NCBI GenBank assembly: GCA_947650285.1 | Contig: CANTFL010001420.1 | Location: 1-64,000, forward strand | Length of the DNA stretch: 64,000 bases | DNA from: Hyaloperonospora brassicae | Taxonomy: Eukaryota; Oomycota; Peronosporomycetes; Peronosporales; Peronosporaceae | Direction: 5' to 3' | Shown here: in pieces, positions 45,449 to 56,384 of the stretch | Numbering within the stretch: position 1 is the stretch's first letter | How the letters are laid out: each line of letters starts with the position of its first letter | Made by a program: the position numbers and the translations under genes | Notes under the pieces: model-generated | What the model saw: the letters and a program-made list of their open reading frames with translations, nothing else | What the model was told of the DNA's origin: nothing | The model's database searches: none

Positions 45449-45878
45449 CTATCGTTCGGACGTCTGCTGCAGTTGCTGTTGAGCAAATAGAGGATGGCGT
45501 CACCAACGACACCGCAACAACCGCAGTTCTTTTCAGTACATACCAGTCGTAGAGACAAGATCAACTCCTGCCGTTGCTCCAGAATCCTTTGGCGCGCAAT
45601 TGCAGTAGCCATGGTTTTCTCGACCGCCTTTTTCCATTGCTCATGCGTTCGTTGCCGCTCTTCCTCGTTCCTCATCAGGTCCAGTTCCTCTTTGTCCAAC
45701 GTCCACTGGGCCTCTTCCTAAAGGGACTCAAAGGTGCGAATCAGAATGCATTGGTCGGTAGGCTATCCCGCTACAATTATGCGAAGCGTACATTAGCCTT
45801 TATCTCGGCTGCAATAGTAGCAAACAGTCGCCGCTTCTTGCGCTTCTGCAGGTTCTTGCGCTTCGTCCGTGCACTCAT
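45449..45878 (-). CDS. Small basic coiled-coil protein, ZRSR/U2AF35-related N-terminus-like
   Basis: Three exons: 45792-45878, 45544-45717 and 45449-45475, all phase 0, with GT..AG introns (GTACGC..TTTAG and GTATGT..CAACAG), giving 95 residues. The start is a Lys/Arg cluster (TKRKNLQKRKKRRL). It is followed by a charged helix (DLMRNEEERQRTHEQWKKAVEKTM). The basic start plus EERxRxHEQW pattern recalls the N-terminal part of ZRSR2-type splicing factors, but the CCCH fingers and RRM that define them are absent. It is either a truncated copy or an unrelated small protein. Exon 3 is the least certain. Confidence 0.45.
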
Positions 45879-48800
45879 GACGACGCAAAGTCTTTGGTAC
45901 CGAATGAAATTATCGACATATACACAAGTCGTACAAGATCATATCTACAGCACGCTTGCCACAATCAAGCGGCTCTCTTTACGCATGGTTCTGTAATTTG
46001 GCAGATAGTGAGTGACACATGTTTTGTCCATGTCGTTTGAGCTCGTCGCGACCATTATTTTTGTCCTCACAACGCAAATTTGTGTAATCTCTTTGTCGAC
46101 TGCGGTAGAGTGTATGAACGAGCCCCAAATTTCTTATCCAATCGCGTCTGCCACTTTCATACCCATCTTCAGCATACAAGCATACGCGCAAGCGCATTCA
46201 TTGCACATGTTGCCAGTGGCATGTAACGGGCTTGCATAATTATACACACTGCAGCAAGCTTGACTAGAACTGTTTCTTTTACTTTCGTCGGCAGCTCTCA
46301 TCGGCCCTGCCACGAAGCAAATGGACAGATGATAGTGCTTGAGCGGTTTGCACCCAATATTGCACGCATGCCTGTAAACAGGCAAGTTGCCACCGAGCGC
46401 TTATGTCGTATTTTTGCCGACCGTTGTCTTGTATTCTCAGACACGGAGGATTCTTTTCAGATTCAAATACGAGTCGCAAAGTAGCCGATACTACAGTATT
46501 CGCACCACCGTCACGGCTGCTTTATGCGTACATCATTGAACAAAAGACCAGGAATGCCATTATGAGAAAATAGCGTCTGAACAATTCCACCTTGACGAGC
46601 ATAAAAAAGCATTACAACGAGTATGATAAAAACACTAGAATATGGACATGTCCTGGCTACAAAAACGACAAGGGACAGTTTGTGGGGTCCAGATCTAGTT
46701 CTTTCTGTACGTGTGGACTCAATATCCATAAACCTGGACGGTAAGAATACCGATGAACAAGTCGAACGCTCGGTCCAACAAGACCATCGTCAATAGTCGA
46801 TTACGACAAATTTCAGGTCGGAAGGCAGCGATTACAGAATATCATGCACATGTGAATTCTTTCTCCTTGTACAGCAGCAATACAAGCAAAAAGAGAGCCT
46901 TTGTATCACATACTTATTTTAGTGCACACGATCTAGCAACTTCATCAAATGGTGCCCGGCGAGCCCCGTAACGGTGTCACACTTTGGTGGCAGAACCACG
47001 GAATGGGCACGTATACCCTGTGTTGTACCACTCATTAAAATCAGGATGTATCAAGTACGGTTGTAGAGCCGTTTCAGCCACCTAAGAAACACGCTCAAGG
47101 TTGTGCTCTACTAGAGAGTAACACTTACATTCAAGAACGTAGACGGTATTTATCACCACGTATTGAATGGAATAAACGTTAGTTGACACTATAATTACTT
47201 TAAACAACATGCCCTGCAAGGTCTTTTTTTGGTCGTGAAGTGTTTGCTAGCTTTCTTTTCTTTCGGCGTACGCTCTAGGGCCCCCTTGTGTAACTTTATG
47301 CTATGAATCGTCACGTCCCTTGAGACCAAACAAGAAGCTCTATGATATAGTCGACACTTGAGTCGTTTTTTCGAAGCGGTTACTCTATGAGCTGAACTGA
47401 TACGCATTGATCGGCTAGTTAAGCTTCAGACTTCCTCTAGCAAGGAGCTGTTGTAGCACCGCTACAGAATGCGTCGATCTGTTACATGCTTTATACGCCG
47501 AAGAGACACCGTTTGGATCGCAATAGCAAAAAGACGGCTCGATAAAAATGAATAAAAGAGGAATGAAGGGAGTAACAACATGTGATTACACGTCCAGATG
47601 CGGTTCGTAGGCGAGATAGCGGAGTTCGGATAAGTCAGCGTAAAAAAAGAGTTACGTGCGACAATTTTCGATGCATCAGCTTTGTTCTTTTCTTTGAGCC
47701 AATAATGCTTCCACGCTGTTACTGCGTCGCTAGTCATGTATCCTGGAAGCAGCACAGAATATTGCCCGACTAGAAACACCTAGATGCGGATCCATTTCCC
47801 CTATATTTTGTGACTGAGTCGTGTACTCTTACCCGCATGCGCTTCGTGGTGTTTCCGCATGATTTGCGCCTAGGCTCCGTTGATATCCTGACACGCTGGC
47901 AATGACATGTCAGCTATCACCTTTGAAGGGACCGCATAGGTTTCGAGTTAGCTAATCTCGTAGCCAGTGCTGGTCGTCCCCATATTTGTGACTATGCGGC
48001 CCGTCTCGATTGCCATTCCGTAGCCCTTTACCCCTATTACATTAGATGGCCGCTGACATGTCGTGGTTGCTGCCACGAAACTGTAGGGACGACAGCGTCA
48101 ACAAAATATAGCTGACGCCTAGGGGTGCCAACGATACTGAGGATGGTGTTGCGGCCAGCTGGGCAGCTGTCGCAACACGCCACTTTGTACTATTTCAGAT
48201 CGACCGGCTGTCCCGAATATGGTGCAAAAAACGCATAGCGTGTTCATTAGGAGCAGACACGCTTGACGCAGAAGCCAAGAACTTGACATTGGCATCCCCA
48301 TGACTGCCGAGATTTCGAATCAACATGTCTTCAGTATGTCATAAACTTGCTCATCACCTATGTGTATGATCCGTATCGGAAGTAGGGTCGTTTGATCTCG
48401 CATTAGATACCTACTTTCACATAAATGAGTGCAAAAGTTGCTTGGCTTTTGATGGCCAAAATATGTCGACATGTACCGCTTTGAAACGATGTTTTGACGC
48501 CAAACATTTGCCAAAGTGTTTTATCGATGCAACGCTTGATTTTCGCTGATCAAATGGGACCGCACAGTGACCAAACAAAGAATTTTTACGGCTTCGGCGT
48601 GTACAGTATGACGATGGTGAGAAATAGACGAGTATGCGATAGAAAGAACCTATACCGTCAAGGTACAGGAGCAAGGTGTTCAGTCTCGTGATAGCAAGCC
48701 ATCTGAGCTAGTGACGCTCACGGGCTGGCGATCAACAAAAAGGTCAACAACAACCTGTGCGCAATATCCTCCGCCCAAAAACTCAGCTCGTACATATAAA

Positions 48801-50903
48801 CGGCTTTGAGCGACACTGGCACTTTAATGGTATGTCGTCTCTATTTGGCTGCGATCAGAATGTCTATCACTCATGACAACATAGTTACAATACATATGCT
48901 TGTGCACCATGTCCAGGCTACCATCTTGCGGCTTATCACGATGGCTTCGTTTTTTACTTCCACAGCTGATACGATCGCAACACTGTTTGTGCCTCATTGA
49001 ATAAGGAGTGCATGTACCGTATGGAATGGAAGACGCATAGTCCCAAGACGTCTTGCACGTGCGATCAAGCACGTCCAATCGACCAATTCCCTTCCGCTCG
49101 TTTGTTTGTTTGCAAAGAGGTCAAACACAAGCTGTTTGGACCAAACATGCCTTGAATTCCACATATTCTTTTCCTGCACGTGCCCAACTTGCACCGAGCG
49201 ATGCATGTGCCTATTTACGTTAAATGGTGTAAAGAAGCAAGTTAGTCCTGAGTGTGTCAGTGACGTACGAAGCCGATACTTATCACAGGTAAGTGTTGCA
49301 AAGTACAGGCGGATACACAACCCCATCTATTCTAGCAATAAGCTTATTGGTTTTGTCGCACAGATGCGTGAAACAGCTCTTGCCGGAACGACTCGATGTA
49401 GTAGTAATTATCAATCACACACGACCCTCATGTTCGGCTTACTTGGTGTATTGTGGGAAAGAGCAAACAACAGATGAACATACCAAGCATGTGACGTAGA
49501 GCAAAAGACACGAGCACTGACGAGATGCCAAGCAGTCTGAGCACCCCATAGTCTAGTTACAATAAATCTCGTAGCTCGTCAATTCACATACGTAATCTCG
49601 CCCATAGATCGTGAATCGTGCAATGTATTTTCACGTTTTCATTTCGCAGAATGAACGGCTGTATCACCGGTTGTCCATTTCAAGGGTGTGTCATCGACAG
49701 TGGTGCCGTTGTATGTTTGTAACGAAACGACTCCTTTGCGTTGCTGATGTGCTGGAGCGAAGAATGAGAAAAACTAGACGGAGCCGTTGATCTTTGTTGT
49801 GCGGCAATAACAGCACCGACACATACAAAATGTGACCGACGACATGGAAATGATGGATGAGGAGGGCAGTTGGACCGCCGAACAAGAGGGTTGCGATAAC
49901 TTCATCAGGTTAGCTGTTACCAATCGCTTCATCTGAACAGAGCGTTATGCATGACAAGGCTGATGCATCGGTGCAGCTCCACTGTTTGGCAGCAAGTGGT
50001 GAGCTGCTGTTCGTGGAGACGATAATTCTATCGCTGGTGGGGTGATGCTGTTAAGCCAAACCGTTTGCTGCTCCAACACGTCCAGCATATGCTTGTTTGT
50101 GCCACACGTGATCGATAGCTGGATGCCAGTCAAGTGCGTGCGTGTGCGTGACTTACAGACAGACACACAAACAGGGGAAACTACGACATCGGCTGTCATT
50201 TCACGCACACTCACTACTACGTTTTTCCTTCGGGCTGGCAATCATTTACGCGGACGCTTTCCGTCGCAAAGTTTTTCGTTCCCGAGAAACGGGTAAACGG
50301 AACGCTTTTATTGCATCCCCCACTTTACAATCGTGTTTGCGTCAGTCCCCATCGCAGCCTTTCTACTATTACACACCGTCACGTCTACGACGGACGTTCT
50401 CTTAGGTCTGCTTGGCATGTGTCAAGGTGTAAGTTGCAGGAGCTCGTGGGTACGGCGATACCACACACATTGAGTCTGTGCTTTCGGTGCAAAGTTTTCA
50501 ATAGAAAAGGAGTTGGGTACATCTGCACCGACATGTCATCGAAGACCTTTGATCACATCTTCTTCCCAAACAGTCAATGGCCGTCGCCAAGTTGCAGACC
50601 AACAAGTCACAAGGGCCGACAAACGCCGTATTGGTCTACCCGGGTGTTTCAAGGCATTGGTAAGAGAAGTTCGGGCCAGCACAAGTGTCGTGCGCGCCCG
50701 CGCAATCAATTGCATCATTATCGACACGCGATGCCACTAGGTTTGCCATCTTCTCCGATTGCTTCGTACATCGTGTGTGCTTGTCGAAAGTCAGTCATCA
50801 ACCACGTGCGTCGTTGCTCGACCTCAGTGAAAAGCTCCAAAACGCTGTGTGGTCAACTCCCGTCACCAGCAAGTCTGCCAACCACAACCCACGTCAAACC
50901 GCT
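45879..50903. other. 5-kb interval without recognised genes
   Basis: Neither strand has a convincing coding region; frames are under 125 codons without motifs. No LTR, tRNA or tandem array was seen. The base composition is intermediate between the gene islands and the AT-rich desert. Confidence 0.45.
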
Positions 50904-51723
50904 CTACTTTCGCAGCTTTAGCAGCAACGACTTGTTGCCCTTGACCTTCTTCTGTAGCTGCATGAGACCAAACAGCAGCGCCTCGGCCGTTGGCGGGCAG
51001 CCCGGCACGTAAATGTCCACGGGAACAATGCGGTCTACGCCACGGACGACAGCGTACGAGTAGTGGTAGTAGCCACCACCGTTGGCACAGCTGCCCATCG
51101 ACACGACGTAGCGTGGCTCCGGCATCTGGTCGTACACGCGTCGAAGCGCAGGCGCCATCTTGTTGGTCAGCGTGCCCGCCACAATCATCACGTCCGTCTG
51201 GCGGGGCGACGCCCGGAAGACCATTCCCATGCGCTCAAAGTCATAGCGAGAGCCAGCTACAAGTCGACGGTGTCAAGTCAGCGCCCACGTCAAGTGCCAA
51301 AACCCGGGTGCAAACCAGTGGCACACGGTTGGGACACGAGTGAAACAAACGTACCAGAATGCATCATTTCCACCGCACAGCATGCCAGACCAAAGGTCAT
51401 GGGCCACAGCGAGCTCTTGCGTCCCCAGTTCACCAGGTCGTCCACGCGCGACACGACGTATTCTGCCCAATAAGAAGCAAAAGTACTCGTAAGCCGACAT
51501 CGAGACCCAAGGAACGGACGTACACAAACGACTCGTGTCGGTCGTATTGCGTACCGACGCCATTGCGGGCCGTGGCGTTGCCCGCGAGCAGGTCCTGGAG
51601 ACTGCCGCGGTCGGCAGGAGACGGGGCGGACGAGGACGAAGATGTCACCGTCGGTGCGGTCGAGACACAGCGAAGCGCCGACGGCCGGGCGAGCGCTGGA
51701 GAGCGGCGGGCGAGCGTCAGCAT
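50904..51723 (-). CDS. NDUFS7: NADH:ubiquinone oxidoreductase subunit NDUFS7 (PSST / NuoB), nuclear, mitochondrial
   Basis: Three exons: 51555-51723, 51355-51462 and 50904-51256. The introns are 92 and 98 bp with GTACGC and GTACGT donors and TAG/CAG acceptors; they join in frame to 209 residues. The first ~50 residues ([18 protein letters not shown]) are an Arg/Ala/Ser-rich presequence for mitochondrial import. The mature part carries the subunit's hallmark sequence ([18 protein letters not shown]), with the tandem Cys that helps bind cluster N2, then [31 protein letters not shown] and [13 protein letters not shown] with the other cluster ligands. It passes electrons to ubiquinone in the complex I matrix arm. 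The start was chosen at the ATG that opens the presequence. It lies 290 bp downstream of the WDR33-like gene on the same strand. Confidence 0.95.
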
Positions 51724-52013
51724 TGGCGGCGCTTTTCGATTGTGCGCGTAAAGGAGCGAATGGAATGGAGTGAGCAGTCGTAGCCGCTCGGGAGGAGCGA
51801 TGGCCCTTGCAAATCGAGGAAAACCGCATGTACCGAATTCGACAGGGAGGAATATCCAGATATGCAGCACTAGATCGACGCCGGCAACGTGACTTGGGTA
51901 AGTTTACCGGAACGCGTGCAAACTTGTGTGCGCGTTGTGTTGATGTAGTGTGGTGCACGTAACAACAACGGGGCCAGCGACTCTAGACGGACGCCCCGTG
52001 AAGCGCAGCCGCT

Positions 52014-54257
52014 TTACCGCCGTCTCGGGTCTCGACTCTGCTTCTTGTGGTCCGACTGCCCCGGCAGCAGTCCCGGCGACGCTGCCGAGGCGGCAGGAGG
52101 TCCTGAAGCGAGGCCTACATGGCCCGCGCTCCCGCTTCCTGGAGCTATTGGCCACGCGGTGGTGGCCAGAGCGGACGGACCAGGGTTCATGTTCCCGTCA
52201 TCTTCTCGAGCGCGCTTCATCCCAGCAAGAATATGCGGCGGTGGGGGTGGAGGCACCATCAATCCTGCAGTCGGCGGGGGAGGGACCATCATACCTCGAG
52301 GAGGAAAGCCTCGAGCAGGTGGCGGCGGGGGCGGAGCAAGACCTGCTCCGCTCGAACTCATTGCAACGCTGCCACTGTTTGGTACCCCTTGCGGACGGAT
52401 TTGGCTGAGCAGTGCGCTGATCGCGCCACTTCCGTCCATTGGACAGTCCTGCTTCCAGTGGCCTTTCTGACGGCATTTGTGGCAGGTATACGACGGCGGC
52501 GGCACCTTTGGCTCCGTGCAGTCGGAGATGTAGTGGCCTGGAACGCTGCAACGCTTGCACAAGTACCCTTCCGGCGGAAGCTTGCGCTGCATCTGGCCGT
52601 TCAGGCTTTGCTGGTCCTTCGTAGGGCAGTCCTCGATCCAATGGCCTTTCGTCCCGCACCGGTTGCACGTGTACGACTCGGGCGGAGGGCGACGACCACC
52701 ATTCGTCCGGCTGTCAGTCGCGCTTTTGTTGAATGTCTGGAAATTGGCGGCATTGATCGCACTGGAGCGAAGGATGCTAGCGCCATCCGCCATACCCGGC
52801 AGCACTTCCGCACCGTCTGCGCCTCCGCGCATGTGCATCATTCCTTCGCCAGTATCATGCTCGTTCAACACGTTTTGACCGCCATTGTACTTGTCGTCCA
52901 TTGGATCACCCGGTCGATTGCGGCACCAGAACTTTGTGCTGTGGTCGTTGCTGCAAACATGGGAAGGCATCACGTTGACCGAACATCATCATACCGATCA
53001 AGCAATACGCAACGACAAGAGTAGCGTAACAGCGTACCTTCCAGTTGCAACGACGTGGCCAACAGGATGCCACTGGATATCCCAAACGGCCGTGTCGTGG
53101 GCCTGCGGAATGGAGGCCAGCGCATTTTCTTTTCTGTGGATAGCACAAGGTATGACAGTTGCGTGTCTGCGTTAGCAGACTTCGGCGGGCGAGTAGAGCA
53201 GATGTCATGCGTACCCGACTTCCCAGTACATGAGCGATCCGTCGTACGAGCCACTGACAAAAAGGCGTTCGTACCACGGATGCCATGCAATGGACGTGAC
53301 TTCGCGTGCATGGCCTTTCAGCGTCGCAAACTCCTTGAGCGTCCGAATATCGTAAATCTTGATGAGCTGGTCACGACTGGCCGTAAGAAGCCAATTCCCG
53401 TTCGAGTTCCATGCGACCTTGAACACTGTATTCTTGTGTCCGTGCAACGTGTTAAGACTGTTGCCTGACTTTGGATCCCAGATCTTCACCAGATTGTCCT
53501 TACTTCCACTCGCCAGCAAACACTTTTGTGGGTGGTAAGCAACGCACTTGACATCCCATCCGTGTCCTGTCAACACGCGTTCTTCGCGACCGCTCTCAAA
53601 GTCCCAGATCTTGACTGTCGCGTCATCCGAGCACGAGACGAACTTAAAATCCGTCGGTGAGAAGCTAAGCGACCGCACTGCCTCTCGATGACCTTGCAGC
53701 AACTGGACGTTCGTCATACTCGACTGCCAGTACTTGATCACCCCGCCGTGATCCGCCGTAACGAGCCAATTGTCGTTGTGTGACCACACCATTGCACGCA
53801 CGGCATCGTCGTGCGCTTGCAAGATGGTCTCGAAATTGAACGCCAAGCCGTTCCAGAGTGTAAACTCGCCTACCGAGTTGCCGGTAATGAGACGGCGGCC
53901 TTCGGGCGTCCACGTGAGGCAATTGACCGGGCAGCGCTGCTTGTTCGTCGAGCAGCGACAGAACTTGGTGCACACACAGGATGCCAAGTCGTCGTCTCCA
54001 GGAAACGCCAAGGGCGGCATCATCTGCTTCTTGTAGAACGAGTGCGGTGGGAACGCGTGCGAGCGCACGCTGCGCGCCAGTACAAAGCGGCGCTGCGTCA
54101 CGTAGTTCACAAACGTGGCGTTGGGGTCCACGCTCTTGCGCACGATGGGCTTGCGCATGCGCTTGTGGGGCGGTACACCACCGGCGTAGTGGCTTGCGCC
54201 GACGTCATGGCCGCTCTTGAGCACCTGTGCCGGGTGGAGCTCCCCACTCTCTTGCAT
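52014..54257 (-). CDS. WDR33/Pfs2-type WD40 protein with three C-terminal CCHC zinc knuckles
   Basis: Three exons: 53215-54257, 53038-53133 and 52014-52950. GTACGC donors and CAG acceptors join a 691-residue protein in frame. Residues ~25-75 hold the conserved pre-WD40 segment of the Pfs2/FY/WDR33 family (RKSVDPNATFVNYVTQRR). Seven WD40 repeats (~105-395) follow (CPVNCLTWTPEGRRLITG, CSDDATVKIWDFESG, ASRDQLIKIYDIRTL, ATGSNDHSTKFW), placing it in the mRNA cleavage and polyadenylation complex that binds the AAUAAA signal. After the WD40 part come three CCHC knuckles at about 475-488, 511-524 and 536-549, each after a Pro-rich P-P-x-x-Y-x-C lead, then a Pro/Gly-rich tail. Such knuckles are typical of RBBP6/Mpe1, another subunit of the complex. 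The frame stays open upstream of 54257, so an upstream exon is possible. Confidence 0.85.
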
Positions 54258-54748
54258 GAGCGAGCCAATTGGGATTCCACTGTAGCCATCGGCAGCGGAT
54301 TTGTGTGCTGGATTGGGTATCTCCTTCTGTCTTTTGTGTTTAGACCAATGAGCGTGTCTTTTTGACTTGCGCGACCGGTAATTGCGACAAATCGGACCCA
54401 ATTGGCCAAAAGTGAAGACAGCGAGAGCGTGTATACGTTCGTTGTTCGGGCGTGGGAAGTATACGCCTTTTTCTTCACGCCGTCGCGGTGCATTTCGACC
54501 CTGCGACTTCAACGCTCGTACTGGACATTGGCAAAGTGTGTGTATAACGGCCGTAGCCGAGAGGTTCCTGGATTTTTGCGGCTGCTGGTTGCATAAGTCA
54601 CAGTGCATCCTCTCTCTCTTTGACCGCAAAGCTTGTTCGCAGTCGCTGTCGACGACAGCTGCACTTGGCGCTGCCTTTCGATGCAGTGTCAAGTTGCGAG
54701 ACAGCGGACGTAAGACACTACTGACCTGTGTGAGTGCAAACTTGATAT

Positions 54749-55541
54749 TCAGTCGTCCCTTCCACGCGACGTAGCAGTCGACAGGGCTATCGAGCGCCCG
54801 CCGATGCCATCGAAGAGGTGACGGGCAATGCCCAACTGCCGCCAGGGCAAGTGCAGCAATGTCTCGCTCTCTCCTGGTGCAGCTGTCACGAATGCTGTTG
54901 CTGAAGGTCCACAACACAGTGCACGTGTGTTCGACCTTCGTCGCCCACCGATCGTGTCGTAATGGGGTGCGAGAGAGGTGAGAAGTCGCTTAGCTTTTCG
55001 TCTGTGCAGCTCATCGTGCAGCTTTTGCACCAGAGCAGAAAGACTTTCTTCCTGTCAATGTTCTTTAGCAGAGAGAGAGACCGTATAGACATCCAGTATG
55101 GTACCTGCGTCGCCTCGACGGCATCAGCTACATGACCACTGGTCGACTTTCAAGCTACGCTCTTTGTACCTCTCTCCTCGATTGAGTTAATGACGCGTAA
55201 GCTGCACGTGGTCGTACTTGCGGGTGCGCATGTTGCCAGCGGTGGTTTGCTGCTTTATCGAACCACTGCGCAACCTGTGTGTGTGTGGACACATCCTCTG
55301 ACTTGTTTGCTCCTTCGAGATTAGATTCATCCCGAGCAGCAGTTGTGTACCGTCCGCTGTAAGACCGACTTCGAGTCGCGCAGCAACAAGCTCGAAGGCA
55401 AAAGAAGTCATCAGCCCTTGCACATGCGCCCAGTTTACCACGCCTTGACCATCCAACTAGGCTAAACAGCACCATGACAGCGAGTCTGCCTCCTTGCTTC
55501 TCCACCCATCCACGCCGCAGCCTCCTTCGTGGGCACTCACC
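54749..55541 (-). CDS. Putative multi-exon gene, unknown function (boundaries uncertain)
   Basis: Several splice-consistent segments line up on the minus strand. One runs from about 55660 to 55541, where a donor GTGAGT follows. Another, 55456 to about 55300, opens after TTTAGCCTAG and reads VVNWAHVQGLMTSFAFELVAAR. A third starts after an acceptor at about 55053 and reads SLSALVQKLHDELHRRKAKR. The third segment follows a 58-bp candidate intron (GTACCA..GACAG). Composition is amphipathic and protein-like, but no family was recognised and the first and last exons are not defined. The plus strand at 55529-55800 is also open, so strand is not certain. Confidence 0.3.
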
Positions 55542-56129
55542 GTCGCGGGAGCACTATCGTGATGGTTCAAGCCAGAAAAGAGCGAGTCCTCGATTACGAC
55601 GTCGTCGTGGACGGAGACCGCATCGGCCGTCTGGTCGACGACAGTATATTCTTTCCAGCATTGAACTTAAGTCTACAGCACACGGTCTTTTCAATCAACT
55701 TGAGCGTTCAAATAGGCGCCAACAGCCACGACACATGTCCCTTTGCGCAGATACAAATGCCGTTGTGCGCTGCACGCACGACCCACTCCACACCCAATAA
55801 CGTGGAGCAACACGCTCCCGACGACACGCTTTGCTCAGCGTCACTGAAACAGCAGACAAAGCTCGATAGACCGCAATCGTATGGCAAAAGTACAGCATCT
55901 CGCGCACCCAAAAGCACACGGCGCCTCTATCACAACGACCACGAAAGGGCCACCTGCGTGAGGAAGTGCGTCACATCGTGCGCGGACCAGCCGACCGGCT
56001 GACTCTAGCGCCGGCTATAGTCGAGACCGTCGCGGCCGACCAATCACCGCGCAGTCTGCGCCTGTCCGACACTGCGCGATTGAGTCGGCCAGAACTTGCA
56101 CGCGCGCCGCGCCGCCTCTACCCACGCAC

Positions 56130-56146
56130 TATATATATATATATAT
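56130..56146 (+). promoter_or_regulatory. TA-repeat, possible TATA region of the PH-kinase gene
   Basis: A run of alternating T and A stands out in GC-rich DNA about 240 bp before the kinase ATG. Oomycete promoters often lack TATA boxes, so this may be only a microsatellite. Confidence 0.25.
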
Positions 56147-56384
56147 CGTAATCTCGTCAGCAGCTGGGCCCGCGGGCCTCTCCCATTATCGATATCCCTC
56201 ATGGTTGATATTCCTCTCGCTTTTTTCCCGCGCTTGGCACACTGCACTGGCGATAAAAAGCACTTTCGAATTGCTCGGCACTCGGAACATTCAGCCGTCG
56301 AGCGCGCCATCAGTTGCTATCACTACGAAAAAGACAGAGAAGAAGAAGAGGACGCGGCCATTTGACTCTGCGCGCCGTGTGACG

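Noticed and set aside
50311..51012. 233-codon plus-strand frame overlapping the NDUFS7 3' end
   Set aside because: No motif, and its end is the shadow of the well-supported NDUFS7 exon on the other strand.
54258..54917. N-terminal extension of the WDR33-like frame
   Set aside because: The added residues are Arg/Cys-rich and non-conserved in style, and the conserved family segment begins after 54257.
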